Part shown: positions 7,671-15,895 of the stretch, one piece after another | How positions within the stretch are numbered: the stretch's first letter is position 1 | How the letters are laid out: each line of letters begins with the position of its first letter | Origin: JASLDZ01 sp965199975 | GTDB taxonomy: Bacteria > Pseudomonadota > Alphaproteobacteria > Caulobacterales > Caulobacteraceae | Direction of reading: 5' to 3' | Length of the DNA stretch: 64,000 nucleotides | NCBI GenBank assembly: GCA_965199975.1 | Contig: OZ241340.1 | Coordinates: 124,001 to 188,000 of the forward strand | Program-made: the position numbers and the translations under genes | Notes under the pieces: generated by a model | Told to the model about the DNA's origin: nothing | What the model saw: the letters and a program-made list of their open reading frames with translations, nothing else | Databases searched by the model: none

Positions 7671-7790
7671 CAGGGAACCACCAGGGGACCGCAGGGAACC
7701 CGTTCCGCGGAATGCCGCGCAATTCCTTGAGGCGGAACATATCGGGAAGCCCGGTGCAGCGGAAGGGTTTGAGGAACCCGGCGGAATACC
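7671..7790. repeat. Helically phased direct repeats between int and the attachment core (candidate arm-type sites)
   Basis: Three near-identical 9-mers, CAGGGAACC (7671-7679), CAGGGGACC (7682-7690) and CAGGGAACC (7692-7700), follow each other at 10-11 bp, one helical turn. A second pair, GCGGAATGCC (7707-7716) and GCGGAATACC (7781-7790), lies further towards the tRNA fragment. Position and phasing fit integrase or excisionase arm sites. The sequence between int and the tRNA holds no gene. Confidence 0.5.
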
Positions 7791-7821
7791 ACGGAAACGC
7801 TCGGAAACCGGCCACCGCCAG

Positions 7822-7867
7822 AATGGCATTCAAGAGGTCAGCGGTTCGACTCCGCTTAGCTCCACCA
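7822..7867 (+). other. attR: 3' fragment of tRNA-Ala(GGC)
   Basis: From the anticodon loop (ATGGCAT, anticodon GGC at 7825-7827) to the CCA end (7865-7867) the sequence matches the 3' half of a bacterial tRNA-Ala(GGC). It has the anticodon-stem 3' strand TCAAG, variable loop AGGTC, T-stem AGCGG/CCGCT around TTCGACT, acceptor strand TAGCTCC, then A and CCA. Upstream bases do not pair (CCAGA against TCAAG) and there is no D-arm or GGGGCTA 5' strand, so no functional tRNA is made here. This is the duplicated attachment core left by integration; the intact gene should flank the other end. Confidence 0.85.
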
Positions 7868-7874
7868 ATCGAAA

Positions 7875-7907
7875 CAAGGGCTTAGCTGGGATCCAGCTAA
7901 GCCCTTG
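7875..7907 (+). terminator. Hairpin downstream of the tRNA-Ala fragment
   Basis: A perfect stem with 15-bp arms (CAAGGGCTTAGCTGG and its complement) and a 3-base loop GAT starts eight bases after the CCA. It is probably the original terminator of the chromosomal tRNA-Ala gene, now separated from its promoter by the prophage. No clear T-run follows. Confidence 0.7.
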
Positions 7908-8013
7908 TCGCTACCTTCGCAGGTCGGCGCGGCAGCCGCTGTCCGGCGCCCGGCTCCTGCGTACATGCGCAAGCCCGTGGTTCGCGCACTCGGCGTCGTG
8001 CTACCTAACGACC

Positions 8014-8262
8014 ATGGCGCGTGAGACAGTGCATATCGTCCAGTCCTACGTCGCCGGCCGCGGTCGCGCGCTAAAGGCCGAGCAGGCGGTGGGCTGCAAG
8101 GACGCCGCGGAGGCGCAGCGCAAGGCTGAGCGTCTGGCCCCGAACCGCGTCGGGGTGGTCGCCTACAGCGCTTCCGCCGACGTGGAGATGGGCGACTACG
8201 ACGAGAACCCGGCGATCCTGTTCAAGGCGGGTCGACTGCCGCCGCCGTGGGATGACGCCTGA
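8014..8262 (+). CDS. Small conserved-looking hypothetical protein
   Basis: The 82-residue soluble protein begins at ATG 8014 (ARETVHIVQSYVAGRGRALKA). It alternates strands and helices: VHIVQSYV, then a helix with Lys and Ala, then RVGVVAYSASAD, and an acidic end (GDYDENPAILFKAG). No signal peptide or membrane segment is seen. I do not recognise the family with certainty; similar short proteins of unknown function are found beside tRNA genes in Caulobacterales. It lies outside the prophage, after the tRNA terminator, and is followed by the convergent GH28 gene. Confidence 0.6.
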   Translation: MARETVHIVQSYVAGRGRALKAEQAVGCKDAAEAQRKAERLAPNRVGVVAYSASADVEMGDYDENPAILFKAGRLPPPWDDA

Positions 8263-8330
8263 GTCTTCGCGCGAGGTTCAGGACGTCACTGCCTCCCACA
8301 CCCGCCGGCGGGCTTTAGCCGAGCGTCGCA

Positions 8331-9779
8331 TCATGCAGGATCGATCACGCGCGAGGCTTCGCCAGCGTGCGCGGCCTGCCCGCGGACGTTCTCCAATACA
8401 AGGCCCGGGCAGGCGTGCGCTTCGATCGCCGGCCCGAAGTAGGGCGGCGGGGATCCGGCCCAGGTCACCGAGACGTCGTCCAGGACGAGGTCGTTCACCT
8501 CCTGCGCGAACACGCCGGCGATGCGGTGCGGATAGACGCCGTGGCCGGGATACTCGTTCGGTCGCAGATCGTAGAAGCCGCCAGGAACCGTCGTCGTCTT
8601 GGCTAGCCTGAGCTGCACATGGCTCAAGGTGACCCGCTCAAGCGTCGAGCCCGGCCAACCGTGAATGAACAAGCCGCTTTCACCATCGCAGACGATGTTG
8701 TCGAAGCGCAGATCCCGCATGATGCAAGGCCCGATCGCCGGGCGGCGCGGCAGGTTGGAGATGTTGATCGGCTCGGCCTTGCCCCACCACATGTCGTGGT
8801 GCAGCCGGGTGGTGATGATGAGGTCGCTGAACAGCAGGCGCTCGACGATGGCGCCGTCACGATTGAAGATCGCCAGGCCCCGGTTGCTGTCGGTGATGGT
8901 GAGGCCGCGGAAGATGCAGTCGTGCAGGTGGCCCGGCCCCTCAGGTTCCACCTTCACGCCGGCCGACGATGAGCGCAGCGTGCAGTTCGAGATGACAACG
9001 TCACTGCAGTCGCCGAATTGTGGGAAGTTGCGCGAGGTCTTGACCACCAGGCAGTCGTCGCCGGCAGTGATGGCGCAGTCGGAGACACGCACGCGCCTAC
9101 ACCTGTCGATGTCGATCCCGTCGTTGTTGGGGATAAGCAGATTATTGTCGATCGTGATGCCCTGGATCAGCAGGTCCTCGCAGCCGATCGGATGGATGGT
9201 CCAGGTCGGCGCGTCGTGTATGCGAAAATCCTGGAGGCGGGCGTGACGGCATCCGACCAGGATGATCATGCGCGGCCGGCCGTCGGGGTGGAAGCGGCCG
9301 GGCGTCTCGTCCAGCGGATTCCAAGGCCCCAGGAAGGCATGGGGAACCTCGTAGGCGCCCTCTTTAAGGGTGGGGAAGTAGGCCGTGCCGTCACCTTCGA
9401 TCGTGCCCGCCCCGGTCACCGCGATGTCCTCGGCGTCCTGGGCGAAGATCAGGCAGCCGTAGCGGCGGTAGAACTCGCGGTCGGTGGAGCACTTCAAAAC
9501 AGCTCCACCGGCGATCTCCAACGTCACATGAGAGCGCAGTAGGACCGTGGAGCTCAGATAGATGCGGCCCGGCCGCAGACGCACGACGCCGCCTCCCGCC
9601 CGAGCGGCCGCTTCGATCGCGCGATTGATGGCCGGAGCATCGTCGCCGGTCCCGTCGCCGCGGGCGCCGTAGCGCTCGGGTTCGAACACGAACACCGCGC
9701 CCGCTCTGGCCGGAGCCATCGAGGCGAGGGCCGCTGCATAGCCCAGCAGCGCGCGGCGAGACTGTGTGACGGACATCAT
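8331..9779 (-). CDS. GH28-like polygalacturonase/galacturonidase, right-handed beta-helix, exported
   Basis: The 482-residue protein begins with a Tat-like leader (SRRALLGYAAALASMAPARA). A pectate-lyase-3/GH28 parallel beta-helix follows, opening with RYGARGDGTGDDAPAINRAI. GH28 catalytic blocks are visible: NND at 218-220 (NTD in classical enzymes) and AGDD at 239-242. The third block, normally GHG, reads SSAGVK (271-276) and lacks the His. It probably cleaves pectic galacturonic-acid linkages or a related side chain in the periplasm. It is the last gene before the terminator-separated TonB-dependent receptor and reads in the same direction. The missing His makes the exact activity uncertain; a rhamnogalacturonan or xylogalacturonan hydrolase is possible. 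Confidence 0.8.
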   Translation of the reverse strand: MMSVTQSRRALLGYAAALASMAPARAGAVFVFEPERYGARGDGTGDDAPAINRAIEAAARAGGGVVRLRPGRIYLSSTVLLRSHVTLEIAGGAVLKCSTDREFYRRYGCLIFAQDAEDIAVTGAGTIEGDGTAYFPTLKEGAYEVPHAFLGPWNPLDETPGRFHPDGRPRMIILVGCRHARLQDFRIHDAPTWTIHPIGCEDLLIQGITIDNNLLIPNNDGIDIDRCRRVRVSDCAITAGDDCLVVKTSRNFPQFGDCSDVVISNCTLRSSSAGVKVEPEGPGHLHDCIFRGLTITDSNRGLAIFNRDGAIVERLLFSDLIITTRLHHDMWWGKAEPINISNLPRRPAIGPCIMRDLRFDNIVCDGESGLFIHGWPGSTLERVTLSHVQLRLAKTTTVPGGFYDLRPNEYPGHGVYPHRIAGVFAQEVNDLVLDDVSVTWAGSPPPYFGPAIEAHACPGLVLENVRGQAAHAGEASRVIDPA

Positions 9780-9803
9780 GTCGTTCGCGTTCCCGCCGTA
9801 TCC

Positions 9804-9838
9804 AAGAAAAAGGGCGCGGCGCTGTCGCGTCGCGCCCA
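9804..9838 (-). terminator. Rho-independent terminator after the TonB-dependent receptor
   Basis: On the minus strand an 11-bp G+C stem (GGGCGCGACGC, one mismatch, 9812-9837) is followed by TTTTTCTT (9804-9811). It ends the receptor transcript 30 bp past its stop and separates it from the GH28 gene. Confidence 0.8.
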
Positions 9839-9866
9839 GTAGGGGAGCTTTCTTTCGAGCAGGAGC

Positions 9867-12800
9867 TTAATTGCGGATCCGGATCCCAAACACCACTCGC
9901 TGCTCGAAGATCTGCTGGGCGTAGTAAACATCGTTGTACTGCAGGTACTGGTCGAGTCCGGACCCGGTGATGTTGTTACCCTGCGCAAAAATTGTGACGT
10001 GAGGAGTGATGTCGTAGCTAGCGGACGCATCAAGGAAGCCCACCGGCTTAGTGTAGATACCCAGATTGAGGTTACCGACGCCGTATTGCTGGTTATATTG
10101 CGTGCTGCGATAATTGTAGGCGGCGCGCATCTGCAACGGGCCCTTCTGGTAAAGCAATACGCCGTTGACCTGGTGCTTGGAGTTGTCGGGCAAAGGCAAC
10201 TTCTGTCCGGTGGCGTCCCGATTTTCGGTCGAGCTGTCGGAATAGGTGTAGTTGGCCTGCACCCCGAAGCCGGACAACCAGCCAGGTAGGAAGTCGAAGT
10301 TCTGCTGATAGCCCAGCTCCACACCCTTTACGCTGCCGCCGCCGCCGTTGACGGTGGTGGTCACCGGGCCACCCGCGCGCACCACCCCGTCGGCGTCGGC
10401 CTCCTGCGCCCCCGTCAGGATTAGGGTGGACTGCAGGTTGAACGATTCCACGTCCACGTAGAAGGCCGCCACGCTCAGCAGGGATGATTTGTGGAAATAC
10501 CACTCATAGGAGGCTTGGCCGATGTTAGCGCGGAAGGGGTCGAGGTCCGGATTGCCCGAACTCGCCTGCAAGAACAGCTGCGCGTCGGCAGGAAGGCTCG
10601 GGTTGCGGCCGCTGTTGGCGATGTAGGAGGCCACGAAGCCCGAAGCCAGCGTCGGCAGGTTCTGGCGAGCCACCGCGCGATTGAAGGCCAAGCGCAGCTT
10701 TTGCGTCTCGGTGAGGTCGACGTTGAAGTTCATCTGGGGAAGCGGGTCGACGTAGCTCTTCTCGCTATTGATCTCACCCAAATTGACCAGCACGCCGTTG
10801 TAGGAGCCACCCGCGCCGATGAACTGGTTGGAGTCCGTCTTGAAGTTGCGGATGTCGAGCTCGGTGCCCACGACCCGTACGCCGATGTTGCCGGAGTAGG
10901 TGAACGGCAGCAGCGGGAGCGTGCCGGCGAAGTCGCCCTGGATGTAGCCGGAGGTCTCCTTCTCTCGCACGCGGAAGTTAGCGGTCGGGTCTGAATACGG
11001 CGAGGATCCTTGCGGGAACAGGCCGTTGAGGTAGCCCAGCGCGTCGTCCATCTTGCGTGGATCGATCGCGGGCAGGCCGGCTGCCGGAATGCCCGAGATC
11101 GGCCCGAAGTCCTTGGCCTGGGTAATCAGGCCCGGAATCGAGGAGAACGGTCGCCGTGGCACGATTGAGGCGCCGCCAAAGTTAGGATCACCTATCAGTC
11201 CATCTTTGTAATAGTACAGGTTGTTCGGGCCGTTCCCGCCGAGCGGCGTTTCGTACTTAAAGGCGTCGAACTTGACGTTGCGCTGGCTATAGCGCGCGCC
11301 GATCTCGAGCGTTTTCAGCGGGCCAAAGTTGACGTCGTAGGCGGCGTCGCCGCGCACGACGTTCAGGTTGGCGTTCAGATCATTTCCGTTGGCCCAAATC
11401 GACTGCGCCGAATAGTTGGCTGGATTGCTCACGTCGGTGATGAAGTTGAACGCGGGGGCGCCGCCCTGCAGGTTCAACCCGACAAGCGCATTGGGCAGCC
11501 CATTAGGGTTGATGATGGCGCCGGTGGTGCTGTTGAAAACGCGCTTGGTGGCCAGGCTGTCGGTGTCGGCCGACTCGAAAGCCTGTTCGGAGACGGCGCC
11601 GGCGTAGCGTAGCGAGGCGCGCAACGGTCCGTGATTGTCGTAGTCGAGCTGAAAGTTGAAGTTGGTGGTGTTGGAGATCGTGCCGCCGCTTTGGCTGTGC
11701 GTCTGGAAGTTGCCGTCGCCCGCGCTATAAGGCGCGGGCGGCTGAACGAAGTAGGTGCCGTTGAGCAGCCCGCCGTTGGGCGAGATCAACGCGCCGGGCT
11801 GCAGCACGATACCGTTGCCGTTGAGGTTGATCTCTGCTTCGACGTCGCGATCGCGGTTGTTCAAACGGAGGTAATCGCCGTCGAAGGTGGCGGTAAGAGA
11901 ATCGCTGATCTTGTATTGGGCCGAGGCGAACACCGCCGCACGCTCGCGGTCGGTGGTCTGATTGTTGATGAAGAAACCCTGAGGCTGAAAGTAGAAATCC
12001 TTCGATCCGATGGCTGTCGAGTTGCCGATCGTCCCGTCCTTGCGCAGGTCGAAGCCAACCTGCTGATCAGTGATTTGGGATTGGGCGTAGCTCGTATTGG
12101 GATTGTAGTTTGCAAGATGCTCTTGGGCATAGCTGAAGCCCAACAACGCGCCCCAGCGGTTCTCGTGATTATAGGACAGCAGGCCATTGTAGGCCTGACC
12201 GGGATCCTTTGAGCTCAACCCGTAGTCACCTTCGCCACTGAGCGTGGCGCTGATCCCGCGCTGCAGGTCCAGCGGCCGGCGCGTCTTCAAGCCGAGGATG
12301 CCAGCGATGCCGCCGGAGAGCTGGTCTGCGGTTGGCGACTTGATCACGTCCACACCCGCGAACAGGCTGGGGGGCACATCGCCGAAGTTGGCGGCCGAGT
12401 TGCCCAGCGTTCCCACCGCCGTGGATTGACCGCCCTGCACCGCCGGGACGCCCGCAGACAGGAAAAGCTCGCCGTTGATGGTTGTCAGCACCTGCGGGAT
12501 GCCGCGGATGTTAACGCCCGCGCCCTCGCCTGCGGAGCGCGTGATCTGCACGCCCGGCACGCGCTGCAGCGAGTCGGCGATGGTGGCGTCGGGCAGCTTG
12601 CCGATGTCTTCGGCCACGATGGAGTCGACGATCTGCGGCGCGGAGCGCTTGATGTTGATGGCGGCCCGCTGCGCCCCACGCACGCCCAGGACCACGACCT
12701 CGTTCTGATCGGCCCCGGTCGCCACGGCGGCGTCGGCGGCGGGCTGGGCCTCGTTGCTCGGACCCACGCCGGGGACGTGGTTCGCCGCGGCCCCAACGGT

Positions 12801-12956
12801 GTTCGACGTGCCGCCCGAGGTGGTCGCCTGGCCCGGTGCGGTCGAGACTGGCGCGGTCTGCTGAGCCGCGACCTGCGCGAGCGCCGGGAAGGCTCCGCAC
12901 AGCGATATCAGCGAGGCGGCCCCGAACAGGGCGCGCAGGCGCAATGGTGAGTTCAA
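9867..12956 (-). CDS. TonB-dependent outer-membrane receptor of the Caulobacter sugar type
   Basis: The 1029-residue protein has a signal peptide (LFGAASLISLCGAFPALA), a low-complexity linker, and a plug domain starting VVVLGVRGAQRAAINIKR...VDSIVAEDIGKLPD. That opening marks the large TonB-dependent receptor group (TIGR01782-like) common in Caulobacter and Xanthomonas and used for oligosaccharide uptake. A long 22-strand barrel follows, ending in VVFGIRIRN. It takes glycan fragments across the outer membrane using TonB energy. The start is TTG at 12956 behind AGGGG; no ATG fits the signal peptide. It is divergent from nothing but is preceded by an AT-rich palindromic control region and the ROK regulator, which probably represses it. 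Confidence 0.93.
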   Translation of the reverse strand: MNSPLRLRALFGAASLISLCGAFPALAQVAAQQTAPVSTAPGQATTSGGTSNTVGAAANHVPGVGPSNEAQPAADAAVATGADQNEVVVLGVRGAQRAAINIKRSAPQIVDSIVAEDIGKLPDATIADSLQRVPGVQITRSAGEGAGVNIRGIPQVLTTINGELFLSAGVPAVQGGQSTAVGTLGNSAANFGDVPPSLFAGVDVIKSPTADQLSGGIAGILGLKTRRPLDLQRGISATLSGEGDYGLSSKDPGQAYNGLLSYNHENRWGALLGFSYAQEHLANYNPNTSYAQSQITDQQVGFDLRKDGTIGNSTAIGSKDFYFQPQGFFINNQTTDRERAAVFASAQYKISDSLTATFDGDYLRLNNRDRDVEAEINLNGNGIVLQPGALISPNGGLLNGTYFVQPPAPYSAGDGNFQTHSQSGGTISNTTNFNFQLDYDNHGPLRASLRYAGAVSEQAFESADTDSLATKRVFNSTTGAIINPNGLPNALVGLNLQGGAPAFNFITDVSNPANYSAQSIWANGNDLNANLNVVRGDAAYDVNFGPLKTLEIGARYSQRNVKFDAFKYETPLGGNGPNNLYYYKDGLIGDPNFGGASIVPRRPFSSIPGLITQAKDFGPISGIPAAGLPAIDPRKMDDALGYLNGLFPQGSSPYSDPTANFRVREKETSGYIQGDFAGTLPLLPFTYSGNIGVRVVGTELDIRNFKTDSNQFIGAGGSYNGVLVNLGEINSEKSYVDPLPQMNFNVDLTETQKLRLAFNRAVARQNLPTLASGFVASYIANSGRNPSLPADAQLFLQASSGNPDLDPFRANIGQASYEWYFHKSSLLSVAAFYVDVESFNLQSTLILTGAQEADADGVVRAGGPVTTTVNGGGGSVKGVELGYQQNFDFLPGWLSGFGVQANYTYSDSSTENRDATGQKLPLPDNSKHQVNGVLLYQKGPLQMRAAYNYRSTQYNQQYGVGNLNLGIYTKPVGFLDASASYDITPHVTIFAQGNNITGSGLDQYLQYNDVYYAQQIFEQRVVFGIRIRN

Positions 12957-13117
12957 GGCTCGATCCCCTCAAGAGGCATCCCGCCTTTAGCGGCCGCGGC
13001 CTCCTTCGAGGACGTCGACCGCGGCGTGGATCCCGCGTTTCTCCGACCGCGCGGGCGCCTCTTCGAGGGCGCTTGCGCGGAATGTGTCGAAGATGACGGA
13101 GCCGTAACGCCGCCGTC

Positions 13118-13150
13118 AACTTAATTATTTGAAGTTGGCTTATTCAAGCC
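13118..13150. promoter_or_regulatory. AT-rich operator-like element upstream of the TonB-dependent receptor
   Basis: Two abutting inverted repeats, AACTT-N9-AAGTT (13118-13136) and GGCTT-ATTC-AAGCC (13137-13150), stand out as AT-rich DNA in a GC-rich window. They lie between the ROK regulator stop and the receptor start, about 160-190 bp upstream of the receptor. A ROK or similar sugar-responsive repressor may bind here. A TTGGGTTATTCC segment in the GH1/esterase intergenic region looks similar. Confidence 0.45.
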
Positions 13151-13162
13151 GCAGCGTGGCCT

Positions 13163-14407
13163 TCACGCCGATCCGTTCTTCATCAGGGTGAAGCGCGAGG
13201 GCAACACCTGCTGGAGGAATGGCAGGATTGCGGCCCCGATCGCGGGGGCGTCCTCGGCGGCGGCGGCGCGCAGCACGGGTGGCTGCGCCGGCAACTTTCC
13301 GGCCGGCGCCGAGAGGCGGGCCGACAGGCGCGCCGCCAGTCGGTCCAGCAGAGGCGCGGGCAGGCGCCCGCCCAACAGGATCGCCGCGGGGTTGATGAGC
13401 CAGCTGACCGCGACCAGCGGCTCAATCAGGAAATCCGCCGCCACTTCGAGCCATTCGTCCACCAGGCGCGCACCGTGCGCAGGCAGATGGGCGAGCGCGG
13501 CGGGGGCGTCCATCACCAGCCCCTGGGCCGCGAGGTGCGCGTACAAGGCCGAAAGCGAGACCGCCTCCTGCAGCGTGCGTGCGCTCGTCTCAGCCGAATG
13601 CAGCGGCAGGAAGCCGATCTCCCCGCTTCGCCCGTCCGCCCCGCGGAAGTACTCGCCGTCGACCACCAGCCCCCCTCCTAGACCGGCGCTGAAGAGCACG
13701 TAGAAAAAGGACGGGGAGCCGAGGCCACGACCGAAGTGCAGTTCCCCGATTGCGGCGGCGGCGGCGTCGTTCTCCACCTGCACGGGCAGGTCCAGCGCGG
13801 CCGAAAACAGACCGACGAGGTCGACGGCGCCCCAGCCGGCCTGGTGTCTCAGGGCTGGCAGATCGACTCTGTCGAGGTCGTCGGGGATGGCCAGGCCTGC
13901 GCCCAGGAGAGGTCGCCGGGACGCCGCAGGCGTCGTGGCGAGAAGCGTCCGCGCCATCTTCCGTACGGACTCGGCGACCGCCTGCGGGCTGGCGAGGGGG
14001 CCCTCCTGGCACAGCCGCGCACGCACGGCCCCCGCCAGGTCCAGGAGCACGGCTGTGACGTGATCGCGATCCACGTTCACCCCCAGCGAGAAGCGGCCGT
14101 CGGGATCGACGGCGAGGCGGGTGGCCGGCTGGCCGCGGCCGCCCCGGCGCTGGCCGGCGTCCAGCACCAGGCCCTCGGCGGCGAGCCGGCGGGTGATGTT
14201 GGCGATCGCCGGCGGGGTGAGTCCGCTGATATCCGCCAGCTCGGTGCGCGTGATCGGCCCCTTGGCGCGGATCGCCTGCAGCACGACACGCTGGTTGTAG
14301 TCGCCCGCGCGCTCAAGGTTGGTGCCCCAGAGCCCGGCGTCCTGCGCGGATGGCGCCGATTCGACGCGTCGGGGCGACGGATGGGGGGCGGACGAGTGAC
14401 GCGGCAC
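13163..14407 (-). CDS. ROK-family transcriptional repressor (NagC/XylR-like)
   Basis: The 414-residue protein has an N-terminal winged helix-turn-helix (NQRVVLQAIRAKGPITRTEL, then ISGLTPPAIANITRRLAAEG; residues 38-80). A ROK sugar-binding fold follows: FSLGVNVDRDHVTAVLLDLAG, ENDAAAAAIGE, FSAGLGGGLVVDG and INPAAILLGG. The zinc-type CxCG motif of ROK kinases is absent, as is usual in regulators of this group. The start appears to be GTG at 14407. It sits between the receptor and the divergent sugar porter, so it should sense an imported sugar and derepress the locus. Candidate sites are the palindromes at 13118-13150 and 14456-14469. Confidence 0.88.
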   Translation of the reverse strand: MPRHSSAPHPSPRRVESAPSAQDAGLWGTNLERAGDYNQRVVLQAIRAKGPITRTELADISGLTPPAIANITRRLAAEGLVLDAGQRRGGRGQPATRLAVDPDGRFSLGVNVDRDHVTAVLLDLAGAVRARLCQEGPLASPQAVAESVRKMARTLLATTPAASRRPLLGAGLAIPDDLDRVDLPALRHQAGWGAVDLVGLFSAALDLPVQVENDAAAAAIGELHFGRGLGSPSFFYVLFSAGLGGGLVVDGEYFRGADGRSGEIGFLPLHSAETSARTLQEAVSLSALYAHLAAQGLVMDAPAALAHLPAHGARLVDEWLEVAADFLIEPLVAVSWLINPAAILLGGRLPAPLLDRLAARLSARLSAPAGKLPAQPPVLRAAAAEDAPAIGAAILPFLQQVLPSRFTLMKNGSA

Positions 14408-14455
14408 CAGTATCCTTGCTTGACGGGAGGTGAATGAGGCAGCGACGGGAGCTAC

Positions 14456-14469
14456 GAGACCACGGTCTC
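14456..14469. promoter_or_regulatory. Palindrome GAGACC-AC-GGTCTC between regulator and sugar porter
   Basis: A perfect inverted repeat with 6-bp arms lies in the divergent interval 14408-14540, about 50 bp upstream of the regulator start and 70 bp upstream of the porter start. It is a plausible autoregulatory operator for the ROK protein. An AT-rich stretch (14486-14512) beside it may hold the porter promoter. Confidence 0.45.
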
Positions 14470-14540
14470 ATAGGTTGCTAAGTCCACGAAATTCGAAAAA
14501 GAGTTTTGTTAACGCCGTCTTGCGGCGTGGGAGGCGCCGT

Positions 14541-15875
14541 ATGGCGGGGATTCGGGGCCGCAGCGTCGTCATCGTGGCGCTGGCGGGCGTGCTGTTCGGT
14601 TTCGACACCGCCGTCATCGCCGGAGCGACGGGTGACCTGCGGCGGGTGTTCGCGCTCGGACCGACGGGGCTCGGAGTCACCGTCTCCATTGCGCTGTGGG
14701 GCACGCTGGTCGGCGCGCTTGGCGCGGGGCGGTTGGGCGGGCGGATCGGCGGCCGCGACACGCTGAAGCTGGCGGGCGGGCTCTACCTCCTCTCCAGCCT
14801 GGGCTGCGCGCTGGCGCCGAATTGGGAGATGTTCGTGGCGGCGCGCCTGATCGGCGGCTTCGGGATCGGCGCCTCCTCGGTGGTGGCGCCGGTCTACATC
14901 TCCGAGATCGCCTCGGCGAAGCGGCGCGGCGCGATGGTGGCGGCCTTCCAGCTCGCCATCGTGAGCGGCATCCTGCTGGCCTACCTGTCCAACGCCGGCA
15001 TCGGCGTACTCATGACGTCGCCGCAGGCTTGGCGCTGGAAGCTGGGCGTGGCCGCCGCGCCCGCGACCGCGTTCCTTGCGCTCATGCTCGCCGTGCCGCA
15101 GAGCCCGCGCTGGCTCATGGCGCGCAACCGCCTCGATGAAGCGCGCGCGGCGCTGGAACGGCTGGCGCCGCAGGAGGCCGCGGCGGAGTATCTGGCGGTG
15201 GACGCCGCGCTGGCCGCCGACCGCTCGGCGGGCGCCGACCGCCTGTCGTGGCGCCGCCACCGCAAGCCCATCCTCCTGGCGGTGACGGTGGCGGCGTTCA
15301 ACCAGCTCGCCGGCATCAACGCCATCCTCTACTACCTGAACGACATCTTCGCCGCCGCCGGCTACGGCCGGGTGTCCGCCGACGGGCAGGCGGTGGTGAT
15401 CGGAGCTGTGAACCTCGCCTTCACCGCCATCGCCATGAGCGTGATCGACCGCCTGGGTCGCAAGGCGCTGCTGATCGTCGGCGGCGCCGGCATGGCCGTC
15501 TGTCTGGCGGGAGCGGCGGCGGCGCTCTCGGGGTGGATCGCGCCAGCGCTGCTGCTGTGGGCGCTGGTCGCCTACATCGGCTTCTTCGCCTTCAGCCAGG
15601 GGGCGGTGATCTGGGTCTACATCAGCGAAATCTTCCCAAATCGGGTGCGCGCGCAGGGGCAATCGATCGGCGCGGCCACCCACTGGTTCCTGAACGCCGT
15701 GATCTCCGCGGCTTTCCCCGCGGTGGCGGCCTGGTCGCGGGGGGGACCCTTCTGGGTGTTCTCCGCGCTGATGGCCGCGCAGGTCGTGGTGGTGCTGTTC
15801 GCCTTCCCCGAGACCAAGGGCGTGGAGCTCGAGACGCTGCAAGCGCGGCTCGCCCCGGCGCGTCCCGCCACCTGA
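14541..15875 (+). CDS. MFS sugar porter (xylose/glucose:H+ symporter type)
   Basis: The 444-residue protein has twelve hydrophobic segments and sugar-porter signatures: GVLFGFDTAVIAGATG in TM1, the RLIGGFGIGASSVVAPVYISE block after TM4, PQSPRWLMARNR at the end of TM6, and NQLAGINAILYYLNDIF in TM7. A PESP-like end (FPETKGVELETL) closes it. It moves a monosaccharide across the inner membrane with protons. Start ATG 14541 follows GGGAGG at good spacing. It is divergent from the ROK repressor and probably serves the monosaccharides released by the GH28, GH2 and GH1 enzymes. The transported sugar cannot be told from sequence. Confidence 0.9.
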   Translation: MAGIRGRSVVIVALAGVLFGFDTAVIAGATGDLRRVFALGPTGLGVTVSIALWGTLVGALGAGRLGGRIGGRDTLKLAGGLYLLSSLGCALAPNWEMFVAARLIGGFGIGASSVVAPVYISEIASAKRRGAMVAAFQLAIVSGILLAYLSNAGIGVLMTSPQAWRWKLGVAAAPATAFLALMLAVPQSPRWLMARNRLDEARAALERLAPQEAAAEYLAVDAALAADRSAGADRLSWRRHRKPILLAVTVAAFNQLAGINAILYYLNDIFAAAGYGRVSADGQAVVIGAVNLAFTAIAMSVIDRLGRKALLIVGGAGMAVCLAGAAAALSGWIAPALLLWALVAYIGFFAFSQGAVIWVYISEIFPNRVRAQGQSIGAATHWFLNAVISAAFPAVAAWSRGGPFWVFSALMAAQVVVVLFAFPETKGVELETLQARLAPARPAT

Positions 15876-15895
15876 ACCGTGCGCGCGTTGCGCCT

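Larger units (their letters stand above)
1..7867. mobile_element. Right end of an integrated prophage or prophage remnant
   Basis: The segment carries phage tail genes, a RuvC-like nuclease, a replicative helicase, small DNA-binding proteins and a tyrosine integrase, and ends at a 3' fragment of tRNA-Ala(GGC). Beyond that fragment come the tRNA's hairpin terminator and host-type genes, so the right boundary is about 7822-7867. The left end lies outside the window. No terminase, portal or major capsid gene is visible between the replication and tail genes, so the element may be deleted or rearranged. Boundary confidence is high on the right; completeness is unknown. Confidence 0.88.

Noticed and set aside
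7822..7867. Reading the CCA-ending fragment as a permuted tmRNA acceptor piece or a complete tRNA
   Set aside because: The bases from anticodon loop to CCA match tRNA-Ala(GGC), and the 5' half is absent, so it is a tRNA fragment at an attachment site.
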